A stretch of DNA of 64,000 bases from the NCBI RefSeq assembly GCF_900104685.1, contig NZ_LT629755.1, positions 1,302,001 to 1,366,000 of the forward strand, written 5' to 3'. Positions 7,978 to 16,532 of the stretch are shown piece by piece. The translations under genes were made by a program, and so were the position numbers. The stretch's first letter is position 1; each line of letters opens with the position of its first letter. The DNA comes from Agromyces flavus (GTDB lineage: Bacteria; Actinomycetota; Actinomycetes; Actinomycetales; Microbacteriaceae). The notes beneath the pieces were generated by a model. It saw only the letters and a program-made list of their open reading frames with translations. It was not told where the DNA came from and made no database searches.

Positions 7978-9741
7978 TCAGGTGGCCGAGCCGTAGTTCG
8001 GCGTGGTGACGAGGTTGAGCGGGAACTCGACCGGCGCCTCGCCGAAGAGCAGCCGTCCGGCCTCGGCCGCCGCATCGCCGACCGCGTCGGCCACCGCCGA
8101 CGCGAACTCCAGCGGCGTGTGCACGATCAGCTCGTCGTGCAGGAAGTAGACGAGGTGCGGGATGCGCGCGAACGCCGATCCCGAGGCGTCCGCAGCCGTC
8201 GCGCGCTCGGGCTGCTCCCCCAGTTCGACGAGCCGGTTGCGCACGCCGGCGAGCCAGCAGAGGGCCCATTCGGCGGCCGTGCCCTGCACGACGAAGTTGC
8301 GCGTGAACCGCCCCCACTCGCGAGCGGCGGCGCGCGCGCGTCGCTCGTCGACCTGCGTCGCGTCGGGTTGCGTCGCACGCGCCTGCAGTTCGTGCCAACG
8401 GGGCGGCGGCAGCGGCGAGGAGCGGCCGAGGAGCGTGGTGACCGAGCGCCCCGCCTCACCGTCGCGTGCCGCCCGGTCGACGAGGGCCATCGCTCGAGGG
8501 TACGCACGCGCGAGGCGAGGAACGAGGCGACCGCTGTCGCCGGTCGTGGCACCGTACATCGCGCCGAGCAGCGCGACCTTCGCCTCGTCGCGCGTCGCCA
8601 CGACCCCGGCCTCGACGATCGCGCGGTACATGTCGCGGCCGCGGCCCGCGGCCGCCATCGCGGGATCACGCGCGAGCGCCGCGAGCACACGCGGTTCGAG
8701 CTGCGAGGCGTCGGCGACCACGAGGGTCCAGCCGTCGTCGGCGGAGACGGCTCGGCGGATCGCCTTGGGCAGCTGCAGCGCTCCGCCCCCGGCCGTCGCC
8801 CAGCGTCCGGTCGCGGTGCCGCCGGCGACCCAGTCGGCCCGGAATCGGCCCGCGACGACCCACTCGTCGAGCCAGCTCCATCCGTTCGCGGAGAGCAGGC
8901 GTGCGAGCCGCTTGTAGGCGATGAGCGGCTCGATCGCCGGGTGGTCGTGCTCGCGAAGTTCCCATCGCGCGGTCGACTCCGCGCCGATCCCGGCACCTCG
9001 CAGCGCGCGGAGCAGGTCGGCCTGGGAGTCGAGGTTCAACGTCGGGGCCTCGAGCGCGGCCCGGACCGCATCGGCGAGCTGCTCCATCCGCGCCGGCTTC
9101 CGGCCCGGTGCGGGTCGCGGACCGAGCGCCTCCTCGAGCACGCGTTCGTGGACTGCCCGATTCCACGGGAGGCCGGCCGCGTGCAACTCGGCGGCGATGA
9201 GGGCACCGGCGGATTCCGCGGCCATGAGCAGTCGCAGCGCCCCGCGCCGATCCGAGCCGTCGACGAGCGCGAGCTGGCGATCGTGCTCGTCGATCAGTTC
9301 GCGGGCGGTCGGCAACCCCACGGCCCTGCTCGGCCCTCCCCCGGGGTCGACGTCGACGTCGAGGTCGAAGAGCGCCGGGCTGCGATGGCCGGATTGCGCG
9401 GGGTTGACGGCCGTCGCGAGGTCGGGCGCTTCGGCAGGCCCGGGCGGCAACCACGCCGGCCGTGCCGCGGCCGATCGGCCGGCGTCGTCGACGAACGCCG
9501 ACGAGGCCAGGATCGCTCCGCACAGCCGAAGGTCGTGGCACCGCGCCACGCGCACGCCGGCGTCGAGGAGCTCGGGCGCCCACTCGCGCGTCTCGCGCCA
9601 CACCCAGCGCGGCCGGAGCTCGGCCTCGAGGCGCGCGATCTCGTCGGGGAGGCGCTCGCGTTCGACGTCGAGCGAGAGGCCGCCGGCGGGGTCGACGAGC
9701 AGGGCGCGCCCATCGCGCGTGGCCGCGACCGCGATCCGCAC
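7978..9741 (-). CDS. Bifunctional 3'-5' exonuclease/DNA polymerase, family A
   Basis: 587-aa Pol I-like protein without the 5' nuclease domain. The N-terminal ~190 residues are a diverged exonuclease-like region; the C-terminal ~390 hold the polymerase. Motif A reads VVADASQLEPR (classical DYSQIELR, catalytic Asp kept), the finger helix reads DEAKVALLGAMYGATTG, and motif C reads FLHDELIVH with the second catalytic Asp. This is an extra family A polymerase found in Micrococcales, beside the ordinary polA that must lie elsewhere. A role in repair synthesis or lesion bypass is inference. GTG 9741 follows GGGGGAGA at a good distance. It ends 3 bp from the convergent PadR gene. Confidence 0.85.
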   Translation of the reverse strand: MRIAVAATRDGRALLVDPAGGLSLDVERERLPDEIARLEAELRPRWVWRETREWAPELLDAGVRVARCHDLRLCGAILASSAFVDDAGRSAAARPAWLPPGPAEAPDLATAVNPAQSGHRSPALFDLDVDVDPGGGPSRAVGLPTARELIDEHDRQLALVDGSDRRGALRLLMAAESAGALIAAELHAAGLPWNRAVHERVLEEALGPRPAPGRKPARMEQLADAVRAALEAPTLNLDSQADLLRALRGAGIGAESTARWELREHDHPAIEPLIAYKRLARLLSANGWSWLDEWVVAGRFRADWVAGGTATGRWATAGGGALQLPKAIRRAVSADDGWTLVVADASQLEPRVLAALARDPAMAAAGRGRDMYRAIVEAGVVATRDEAKVALLGAMYGATTGDSGRLVPRLARAYPRAMALVDRAARDGEAGRSVTTLLGRSSPLPPPRWHELQARATQPDATQVDERRARAAAREWGRFTRNFVVQGTAAEWALCWLAGVRNRLVELGEQPERATAADASGSAFARIPHLVYFLHDELIVHTPLEFASAVADAVGDAAAEAGRLLFGEAPVEFPLNLVTTPNYGSAT

Positions 9742-9820
9742 GCTTCGATTCTCCCCCGGGCCGACGACATGGCGATGTCGGCGGCATCGTGCACGATGTC
9801 GCCATGCGCACGAGGTCGAC

Positions 9821-10585
9821 ATGGTCGCGGTGAAGTTCGGCTGCGGCCACGGAGCCGCCGCCGATGATCCGATGGCGGTCGCCATCCGCCGCCGGTGCCC
9901 GCTCTGCATGCTGCTCGACGAGACGCAGCGCACGCGGGGCGACCTGCTCGGCCGGGTCGTTCCCGCCGGGCGCCGCGCCCTGGCCGTCGAGACCAGGGTG
10001 GGAGCCGAGTACGACTGGCAGTGCCGGCGCGGTCACGACCGCTTCCGGGCGACCGTCATCGAGGTGCTCACCGGCCCGGGGTGCGCCAAGTGCCGCGCGA
10101 ACGCCTCGGCGCCGGGTGCCGCGGCGCGCGAAGCCGGCATGCCGTTCATGAAGCCGGGACTTCGGGTCGGCACCTCGATGACGGAGCAACGGCTCCGAGT
10201 CATGCTCGGCGAGCGCGTGCGGCTGCATCACCGCGCCAATGCCGTGCGCCTTGCGCGCACCTTCTACGGTCGTCAGGAGGTGTGGCCCGACATCCTGGTC
10301 GCCGAGCTGCGCATCGCGGTCGAGTACGACGATCCGGGGCGGTCGAGGCGCGCCCACCGAGGATTGAAGGAGGGCTCGGACGTCGAGAAGGACGAGGCGC
10401 TGCGCGAGGTCGGGTGGGAGGTGATCCGCGTCCGCGCGGGCGGCCTCGGGGCGCTCGGCCCGTACAGCATCGTGTGCCGAGCGCTCACCGCCGACGTCGT
10501 CGACGAGATCGTCCGGCTCATGACCGAGATCCGCGGAGCTGACGCGGTCGACCGCCTGCGGGTCCATTCCCCCGCGATCCCCTGA
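9821..10585 (+). CDS. Zinc-ribbon protein with Vsr/DUF559-like nuclease domain
   Basis: 254 aa. Two likely zinc sites come first: Cys8 with Cys26/Cys29 (RRCPLCM), then a treble-clef type block WxC-GH-...-CxxC with Cys68, His72, Cys88 and Cys91, as in the DUF4379-like zinc ribbons. Residues about 120-235 resemble the PD-(D/E)XK fold of Vsr and DUF559 proteins: WPDILV (Asp157), RIAVEYD (Glu168, Asp170), a later Lys-Asp (190-191), then LREVGWEVIRVR. DNA binding or cutting is inferred from the fold pattern only. The start may be ATG 9821 or GTG 9830. It is divergent from the exonuclease/polymerase gene, with starts 79 bp apart, hinting at a shared repair context. Confidence 0.65.
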   Translation: MVAVKFGCGHGAAADDPMAVAIRRRCPLCMLLDETQRTRGDLLGRVVPAGRRALAVETRVGAEYDWQCRRGHDRFRATVIEVLTGPGCAKCRANASAPGAAAREAGMPFMKPGLRVGTSMTEQRLRVMLGERVRLHHRANAVRLARTFYGRQEVWPDILVAELRIAVEYDDPGRSRRAHRGLKEGSDVEKDEALREVGWEVIRVRAGGLGALGPYSIVCRALTADVVDEIVRLMTEIRGADAVDRLRVHSPAIP

Positions 10586-10721
10586 TCGGTCGCATCCATT
10601 TCGCGCAGGAATCCCTCCGGATGGGCCTCGTTCCTCTGGTGCCGCGGATCGTCGCGCCGGTATGGTGAGCGAGGTCCCCGTCACCCGAGGCGGGGACATC
10701 GTCGTGCAGAGAGGCCGCTCC

Positions 10722-11198
10722 GTGCTCATCCCCTTCCTCGTCGTCGGAGGCCTCGGCCTTGTGCTGCTCGTCGTCTCGCTCGTCATCGGCGACGTGCTCG
10801 ACCACTTCGAGCTCGGCGACGGCCTCATCTCCGGAACGGCCCTCGGCGTCGGGCTGACCGTGTTCGGCGCCGCCGGTGCGCTCACCGTCAGCGCGGGGCT
10901 CGAACTCGCTTGGGCGTACGTGCTCGCTGCGCTCCTCGCCGTTGCGGGGTACGTCGCCTCGGTCGTCTTCGTCCGCTCGCTGGCGCGCAGCTCCGACGGG
11001 GTGCCGGCCTCGGCGGTGGGTCTGTCCGGGGTGGCGACCGCCACGATCACCGCGTCGGGGGGCGAGGTGAGCCTCGACGGTCCCGGCGAGCTCGAACGAC
11101 GACTCGCGTACGCCGACACCGCGATCGCCGAGGGATCCCGCGTGCGCGTGATCGAGCACTCGTGCTCGCGCGTGAAGGTCATCGCCGAGCACGCCTGA
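10722..11198 (+). CDS. NfeD-like membrane protein, flotillin partner
   Basis: 158 aa. Three hydrophobic stretches (residues about 2-22, 38-58 and 62-84) are followed by a soluble C-terminal domain of about 65 residues (GLSGVATATITASGGEVSL...RVRVIEHSCSRVKV), the OB-fold of NfeD/YuaF proteins. GTG 10722 is preferred because AGAGAGG sits 7 bp upstream and the first membrane helix begins right there; the frame also runs back to ATG 10662. It stands 40 bp before the flotillin gene, the same pairing as YuaF-FloT in Bacillus, where the two work in membrane microdomains. Confidence 0.75.
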   Translation: MLIPFLVVGGLGLVLLVVSLVIGDVLDHFELGDGLISGTALGVGLTVFGAAGALTVSAGLELAWAYVLAALLAVAGYVASVVFVRSLARSSDGVPASAVGLSGVATATITASGGEVSLDGPGELERRLAYADTAIAEGSRVRVIEHSCSRVKVIAEHA

Positions 11199-11238
11199 CC
11201 CCCAGCCATCCCATCTCTCCTCGAACCGGAAGGAACCC

Positions 11239-12711
11239 ATGCTCGACCCCGCCCTCATCCAGATCGGTGCGATCGTCGCGATCGCCATCGCATTCCTCGG
11301 AGTGCTCGGCTTCATCGCCGGCCGAATCCGCCGCGTGCCGCCCAACGAGGCGCTCGTCATCGTCGGCCGGGGCGCCGGACGCGCGCCGGCCGAGATCGGG
11401 ACCGGCCAGCGCGTCGTCATCGGCGGTCGCACGTTCGTGTGGCCGGTCCTGCAGCAGGGCTTCTCGATCTCGCTGGAGCAGCGTCAGATCGGCATCACGG
11501 TCGAGGGCGTCGACAAGCACCGCATCAAGATCGCGATCAAGGCGTCGATCAACTTCAAGGTCAGCGGCACCGAGGAGGGTGTCCGTCGCGCCGCGCAGCG
11601 CTTCCTCTCGCAGCAGGACCTCCTGACCGAGATCATCAAGGAGTCGCTCGAGGGATCGCTGCGCTCCATCGTGGGCGACATGACGATCGAGCAGATCATC
11701 TCCGACCGCAAGTCGCTCTCCGACCGCGTCGTCGCCGAGACGAAGACCGACCTCGCCGAGCAGGGATTGCAGGTCGACCTGCTGAACATCAGCGACATCT
11801 CCACGCCCGGAAGCGACTACCTCGCCAACCTGGGCCGGGCCGAGGCCGCGCGTGCCCGCCAGGTCGCCGAGGTCAGCGAAGCCGAGGCGGCCCGGGTCAG
11901 CGAGTTCGCGCGAATCGAGGCGGCTGAGCAGGTCGCCGAGCGCCAGAAGGCGTTGAGCCTCAAGCAGGCCGGGATCAAGGCCGAGACCGATCGCGCGAAC
12001 GCCGAGGCCGAGGCCGCTGGCCTGCTCGCGAAGGCCGAGCAGGACAAGCTCGTCGCCGTGCAGGAGCGCGACGCGCTCTCCGAGCAGGCGCTGGTCACCC
12101 AGGAGCGGCTCGACATCGAGATCCGCAAGCCGGCCGAGGCCCAGGCGTACGCCGAGGTCCAGAAGGCCACCGCACAGCGCGATGCCGCGAACGCCGCGAC
12201 CGAGGCCGACGCCTACAAGCGCACCAAGATCGCCGAGGCGAACAAGGTCGCCGCGGTCCAGGACGCGGAGGCCGCCGCGACGAGCGTGCGCTTCGCGGGC
12301 GAGGCCGAGCGCGACCGCCAGGTCGCCCTCGCGGCGGGCATCCGCGCCGAGGGCGAGGCCCGTGCGGCCGCCGTCCAGGCCGAGGGCATCGCCGAGGCCG
12401 CCGCGACCGACGCCAAGGCCGAGGCGCTGAAGAAGTACGGCGAGGCCGCCCTCGCGCAGGAGATCATCTCGCGCCTGCCCGAGATCGTGCGCGCGGCCGC
12501 CGAGCCGATCGCCAACATCGACACGCTGACGGTCGTCTCGACCGACGGCGCGAGCGCCATGACGAAGACCGTCGGGCAGGTGCTCGGCGAGGGCACCGAG
12601 GTCGTCAAGTCGCTGACCGGGCTCGATGTCGGCTCGATCCTGGCGGGCCTGGCCGGCGGACGTATCGTCGCCGCGCACGACGCGGCGCAGGTCACGGCGA
12701 AGGCCGACTGA
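11239..12711 (+). CDS. Flotillin-like SPFH domain protein
   Basis: 490 aa. An N-terminal membrane helix (residues about 5-27) precedes the SPFH/PHB domain (about 35-210; PNEALVIVGRGAGRAP, GQRVVIGGRTFVWPVLQ, EIIKESLEGSLRSIVGDMTIE). The next 200 residues are Ala/Glu/Lys-rich with many AEA repeats and should form a long coiled coil; the C-terminus has AAEPIANIDTLTVVS, typical of flotillins. Known relatives scaffold ordered membrane patches and oligomerise. It likely forms an operon with the upstream NfeD-like gene and ends at a hairpin (12723-12757). Confidence 0.92.
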   Translation: MLDPALIQIGAIVAIAIAFLGVLGFIAGRIRRVPPNEALVIVGRGAGRAPAEIGTGQRVVIGGRTFVWPVLQQGFSISLEQRQIGITVEGVDKHRIKIAIKASINFKVSGTEEGVRRAAQRFLSQQDLLTEIIKESLEGSLRSIVGDMTIEQIISDRKSLSDRVVAETKTDLAEQGLQVDLLNISDISTPGSDYLANLGRAEAARARQVAEVSEAEAARVSEFARIEAAEQVAERQKALSLKQAGIKAETDRANAEAEAAGLLAKAEQDKLVAVQERDALSEQALVTQERLDIEIRKPAEAQAYAEVQKATAQRDAANAATEADAYKRTKIAEANKVAAVQDAEAAATSVRFAGEAERDRQVALAAGIRAEGEARAAAVQAEGIAEAAATDAKAEALKKYGEAALAQEIISRLPEIVRAAAEPIANIDTLTVVSTDGASAMTKTVGQVLGEGTEVVKSLTGLDVGSILAGLAGGRIVAAHDAAQVTAKAD

Positions 12712-12722
12712 CCGAGGTCGAC

Positions 12723-12757
12723 GCGGAGTGGCCGGTGCCGACGCCCGGTCACTCCGC
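12723..12757. terminator. Hairpin after the flotillin gene
   Basis: Arms 12723-12735 and 12745-12757 pair over 13 positions with one G-T wobble and a 9-base loop. It lies 11 bp after the flotillin stop and 5 bp from the stop of the convergent DUF402 remnant, so it may act in both directions. Confidence 0.6.
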
Positions 12758-12762
12758 GCCGG

Positions 12763-13074
12763 CTACCGCGTGGAGCCGTCGCCGCCCGTGTCCCCGCCGC
12801 CCGCGAGCCCTCGCATCCTCGCGAGCCATCCGGCCGACGTCGTCCCGTCGAATGGGGGCTCCCGTCGGGTCACCGCCCCGAGCACGGCGGTCGCGTCCGC
12901 ACGCACACGGGCCACGAGCGCGGGCGGGTAGCCGAACCGTGCGCTGTTCTCGTCGAACTCGTCCTCGTCGTCGATGAACGGAGCCTCACCCTCGCGTTCC
13001 ACCACGTCGAGGTCGAGGTCAACGTACGCCACCGTCCACCCCGAGTCATCCGACGGACGGGGCGTTCGGTCTCG
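12763..13074 (-). pseudogene. DUF402 family gene, N-terminal two-thirds missing
   Basis: The frame reads ...DDSGWTVAYVDLDLDVV, then a DDEDEFDE block and FGYPPALVARVR. This is the hallmark C-terminal end of DUF402 proteins, which are usually about 170-210 residues. Here the frame is closed by a TGA just beyond 13071, and nothing upstream encodes the beta-barrel part, so about 100 N-terminal residues are absent. A GTG at 13032 could still give an 89-residue product, but without the domain core. The break lies within 20 bp of the end of the neighbouring hydrolase gene, which points to a deletion or insertion event. Some DUF402 relatives are nucleoside phosphatases. Confidence 0.65.
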
Positions 13075-13086
13075 GCGGTCACGCGA

Positions 13087-14037
13087 TCACTGTAACGCCG
13101 GCGCCCGCTGGAGCCAGGCGAGGACGTCGCGAGGGATCCGACCGCTCATCGCCGCGCGCATGTGCCCCATGCCCTCGTACCAGACCACGGTGCAGTCTGC
13201 GATACCGGCCGCAGTCTCCCTGACGATGTCGGGAGAGAAGAACTGATCGCGGTCGCCGCAGACGAGCAGCACGGGCACCGTGATGCGTCCGAGCACCGCG
13301 CGAGCGTCGAAGGCTGCCTCCGCCTCCGCCTCCACGCGCAGGTCCCCGGGCGGGATGGAGGAACTCGCGAACATCCGGCCGACGAGCGGACCGAGCTGTC
13401 GTCGAAGTCCCGCCCTCTCCTCGCCGTGCAGGACGTACTCGAGTGAGATGGCACCCGCGTCGGCGAACCGTCCGTCTGCCCGCGCGTGCGCCCACCGCCG
13501 GTCGAGGTCCCGTCCCTCATCCGTGATGGTCGCGGCCGCGAGGGCGAGGACCACGCGGTCCATCATGGCGGCATGGTCGGCGGCGAGGTGGATCGCGATC
13601 ATCCCGCCGTACGACTCGCCGACGACGACGTCGACGTGACCGCCGAGTTCCTCCCTGATGAACCGCGCGTAGTCGTCGGCCATGTCGGCGACCGAGTGAC
13701 CGACGGGCATGTCGCGACGCCGGCAGACATGCCACGCGGTGTATCCCGCCTTCGCGTACGGCTCGAGCTGCGCCAGGACGCCCTTGCGGGCAAGTGCGCC
13801 GACGGGGATCTCACTGCCGGGTCCGCCGGGGATGAAGAGGATCGATTGCGACCCCTCACCCATCGCCGCGTACGTCATCCCGTTCGCGGCCACTCCGATC
13901 CGAGGTGTCGACACGTCGACCCGCGAGCGATCACTCCGACGCCTGACCGCTGCCACCGCACCGATCGCAGCGAGGAGCGCAAGTGCGCCGACGAACCACG
14001 CGGCCCGTCGGCTCGTCGGTTCAGTTCTCGCGACCAT
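13087..14037 (-). CDS. Membrane-anchored alpha/beta hydrolase
   Basis: 316 aa. One N-terminal hydrophobic helix (residues about 12-32) suggests a signal anchor or uncleaved leader, placing the enzyme outside the membrane. The alpha/beta hydrolase core has an oxyanion-loop-like FIPGGPGSE, the nucleophile elbow GESYGGM with Ser142, an acid in LVCGDRDQFF and the catalytic His in YEGMGHM. The substrate is unknown. ATG 14037 is chosen because GGGGAG lies just upstream. It abuts the truncated DUF402 gene and is divergent from the reductase at 14235, so it may be a newcomer. Confidence 0.8.
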   Translation of the reverse strand: MVARTEPTSRRAAWFVGALALLAAIGAVAAVRRRSDRSRVDVSTPRIGVAANGMTYAAMGEGSQSILFIPGGPGSEIPVGALARKGVLAQLEPYAKAGYTAWHVCRRRDMPVGHSVADMADDYARFIREELGGHVDVVVGESYGGMIAIHLAADHAAMMDRVVLALAAATITDEGRDLDRRWAHARADGRFADAGAISLEYVLHGEERAGLRRQLGPLVGRMFASSSIPPGDLRVEAEAEAAFDARAVLGRITVPVLLVCGDRDQFFSPDIVRETAAGIADCTVVWYEGMGHMRAAMSGRIPRDVLAWLQRAPALQ

Positions 14038-14234
14038 GGCACTCCCCAACGCGGTCGACCTTCGAGCGGCCCCCGCCACTCATCAGCCCCATGATCCCGC
14101 ATGCCGACGGATGATGGGCTCCTTTTCGAAGATCGAAGCCGATCGCGCCGCCGTCGAGCTCCTTCGCTACGGGACTGGACGAGTGTAGATTGCGGATCGA
14201 TACGCCATCGATGCCGAGCCGGGAGAGGTCGCGG

Positions 14235-14840
14235 ATGCCCGACACCACCTGCCACATGTCGATCTCGCTCGACGGGTTCGTCGCCGGGCCCGACCAGAGT
14301 CGCGACGACCCGCTCGGAAAGCGCGGCATGGAACTCCACACCTGGCACCTCGGCGATGAGCGCGCCAACGAGGCCGACGGGATCGCTGCTGGATGGCTCA
14401 TGCGTCCGCGCGGCGCCTACGTCATGGGCCGCAACATGTTCGGGCCCGTCCGGGGCGAGTGGGACGACGACTGGCGCGGGTGGTGGGGTCCCGAGCCGCC
14501 GTACCATGCGCCGGTGTTCGTGCTCACCCACCACCCCCGCGAGCCGATCGAGATGGAGGGCGGGACCACCTTCCACTTCGTCACCGATGGCTTCGACGCC
14601 GCGTACGCGAGGGCACGGGATGCAGCCGGCGACCGCGGCGTCGACATCGCCGGCGGCGCCTCCACCGTTCGGCAGGCGCTCGTCGCCGGCGTGGTCGACG
14701 AGCTCACGCTCGACATCGCGCCCGTCCTGCTGGGCTCCGGCGAGCGGATCTTCGACGGCGTCGAATCCTTCGGATTCGAGCCCGTCGAGGTGATGCATTC
14801 CTCGCTCGCGACGCACATCCGCTACCGACGGGTGAGCTGA
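14235..14840 (+). CDS. Dihydrofolate reductase family protein (RibD C-terminal-like)
   Basis: 201 aa. Fits the RibD_C/DHFR-like NADPH reductases: N-terminal MSISLDGFVAGPD, a YVMGRNMFGP segment, FVLTHHPREP, then IAGGASTVRQALVAGVVDELTLDIAPVLLGSGERIFDG, which forms the cofactor-binding core and the typical ending. These stand-alone versions are common in actinobacteria and their substrates are mostly unknown. ATG 14235 follows GGGAGAGG by 6 bp. No functional link to its neighbours is visible. Confidence 0.9.
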   Translation: MPDTTCHMSISLDGFVAGPDQSRDDPLGKRGMELHTWHLGDERANEADGIAAGWLMRPRGAYVMGRNMFGPVRGEWDDDWRGWWGPEPPYHAPVFVLTHHPREPIEMEGGTTFHFVTDGFDAAYARARDAAGDRGVDIAGGASTVRQALVAGVVDELTLDIAPVLLGSGERIFDGVESFGFEPVEVMHSSLATHIRYRRVS

Positions 14841-14949
14841 GGATCCGCGGCATCCACGGCCGAGTTCGCGCCTGAGGAAGACCCGAGCCCGGCCGTGTGC
14901 GGGGCCGTATCGTGGAATCGGGAGATCTGACGCCGCGAGGGGGTCGAGG

Positions 14950-15540
14950 ATGAGCGAGGATTCCCGCCGCGCCGCGTGGCAGTACCGGCTCGATCGCGTG
15001 GCCCGCGACGAGGCGATCGCGCGCGGCGAAGAGCCCGACGTCCCCGACATGGACTCCGAGCCGACTCGACCGTCCACGCAGGCTGAGCGGTCGGCCTACG
15101 TCGAGAACGCGATCCAGCAGGCCATCCGTCGCGGCGAGTTCGACAACCTCCCCGGCGCGGGGAAGCCCCTTGCCGGGTTGACCGGACGGCACGACCCCGA
15201 CTGGTGGATCCGTCGCAAGATCGAGCGCGAGCAGCTCAGCGGCCTGGGTCCGCCCGCGCTCACCCTGCGCGCCGAGAGCGCCGAGCTCGAGGGGCATCTC
15301 GATCGGATGCACCGCGAAGCCGACGTGCGCGAGGCCGTCGAGGACTTCAACCGGCGGGTGATCGATGCGCGTCGACAGCTGCTCGGCGGGCCGCCGGTCG
15401 TGACCCCTACTCGGGATGTCGCCGATGAGATCCGTGCGTGGCACGAGCGGCGCGAAGCCCGACAGCGTCGGGCGGTCGAGGAGCGCGAACCGCTCGAGCA
15501 GCGGACGTCACGCACGCGGTGGTGGAGGCGTCGCGCCTGA
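14950..15540 (+). CDS. DUF1992 (DnaJ homologue subfamily C-like) protein
   Basis: 196 aa. Residues about 35-110 carry the DUF1992 signature: YVENAIQQAIRRGEFDNLPG followed by GKPL and HDPDWWIRRKIERE. In eukaryotes the domain occurs in DNAJC28; in bacteria it is of unknown function. No J domain is present. The remainder is charged and helical with a basic Arg-rich end. The ATG follows GAGGGGGTCGAGG. It faces the convergent membrane-protein cassette, stops 17 bp apart. Confidence 0.85.
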   Translation: MSEDSRRAAWQYRLDRVARDEAIARGEEPDVPDMDSEPTRPSTQAERSAYVENAIQQAIRRGEFDNLPGAGKPLAGLTGRHDPDWWIRRKIEREQLSGLGPPALTLRAESAELEGHLDRMHREADVREAVEDFNRRVIDARRQLLGGPPVVTPTRDVADEIRAWHERREARQRRAVEEREPLEQRTSRTRWWRRRA

Positions 15541-15557
15541 GGGCCGTCTCCACCGCG

Positions 15558-16529
15558 CTACTCGACCGACCCGGTCGCCGGGGTCCCGCTGTCGCAGGGT
15601 GCGAACGTACCCGAGTCCCGCTGCCCATCCATGTCGCGGACGAACGTGAATCGTGTCCCGTCGCCGTTCGTCGGCAGTGCCATGACCGCGCCGTACTCAC
15701 GGGTCCATCCGTCCGACACCAGCCAGTAGTTCCCGCCGGTGCGGTCCAGCAGCCGGAGGCCCGTGTAGCGGTAGCGCGTGTCCTCCCCCTCGGACCTGCA
15801 GAGGGCCACCACTCCGGGAGCGGTGAGGTCGAGCGGGTGCGCGCTGTCCACTTCGACGCCCGGGAGTGTGGCGACAACGCGTTCGTAATCTGCCGCGAGG
15901 CTGGTCCCCTCGACGATCGCGTAGTTGTGCGCTGAGTAGAACACCCCGACAGCGACGAGCAGCGCAGTCGCGCCGCGGAACACCGCCTCCGTCGTCGACG
16001 ACACTGCGACCGCGCCGGGCAACGACGCGCGAAGCCGGAAGCCGTACGCGATGAGCAGCAGGCCGCCGGCGGCGATGAGCGGTCCGGCGATGAAGGTCCA
16101 CGCGAGTCCGATGTACCCGAGCAGGAGCCCTCCGACGATCACGCCGAGCGCGATCGCCCACATCCAACGAGCGAACCACGTCGCGATCGGGTCATGGACG
16201 TCGCGTGCGCGCCGACCCGTCCACCAGCGGTCGAACCCGACCCACGCGAGGGCCGCGAGGCCCACGAAGAGGACCGGCACGAAGACGGACCGGACGCTCC
16301 GCAGCAGGTAGTCCTCGACGGACATCTGCAGGATCGACTCGTCGATTCCGAGCTCCGCGGCCATCCGATCGCTGCGCACCCACCCGAAGTAGACCAGCAG
16401 CGCCGTGAGGACGCTGACGTTGAGGAGGATCGTCGTGAGCGTCCGCACGAGGCCGCTTCGGGTCTCGGCGGCTTCCTCGGCCGACTCGGATGCGGGCGCC
16501 GGTGCCGTTGAATGGCTGGAGATGGACAT
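15558..16529 (-). CDS. Membrane protein of unknown function, third gene of the exported-protein cassette
   Basis: 323 aa, not recognised as any family. A low-complexity start rich in Ser/Ala/Glu is followed by a first hydrophobic helix (about residues 28-50), a soluble stretch, then helices near 80-98, 118-138, 142-162 and 180-197. The last ~125 residues (from SAHNYAIVEGT to the end) are hydrophilic, hold two Cys, and probably lie outside the cell. It starts 3 bp after the stop of the preceding gene, so it is almost certainly in one transcript with the two exported proteins upstream. Confidence 0.7.
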   Translation of the reverse strand: MSISSHSTAPAPASESAEEAAETRSGLVRTLTTILLNVSVLTALLVYFGWVRSDRMAAELGIDESILQMSVEDYLLRSVRSVFVPVLFVGLAALAWVGFDRWWTGRRARDVHDPIATWFARWMWAIALGVIVGGLLLGYIGLAWTFIAGPLIAAGGLLLIAYGFRLRASLPGAVAVSSTTEAVFRGATALLVAVGVFYSAHNYAIVEGTSLAADYERVVATLPGVEVDSAHPLDLTAPGVVALCRSEGEDTRYRYTGLRLLDRTGGNYWLVSDGWTREYGAVMALPTNGDGTRFTFVRDMDGQRDSGTFAPCDSGTPATGSVE

Positions 16530-16532
16530 CGC

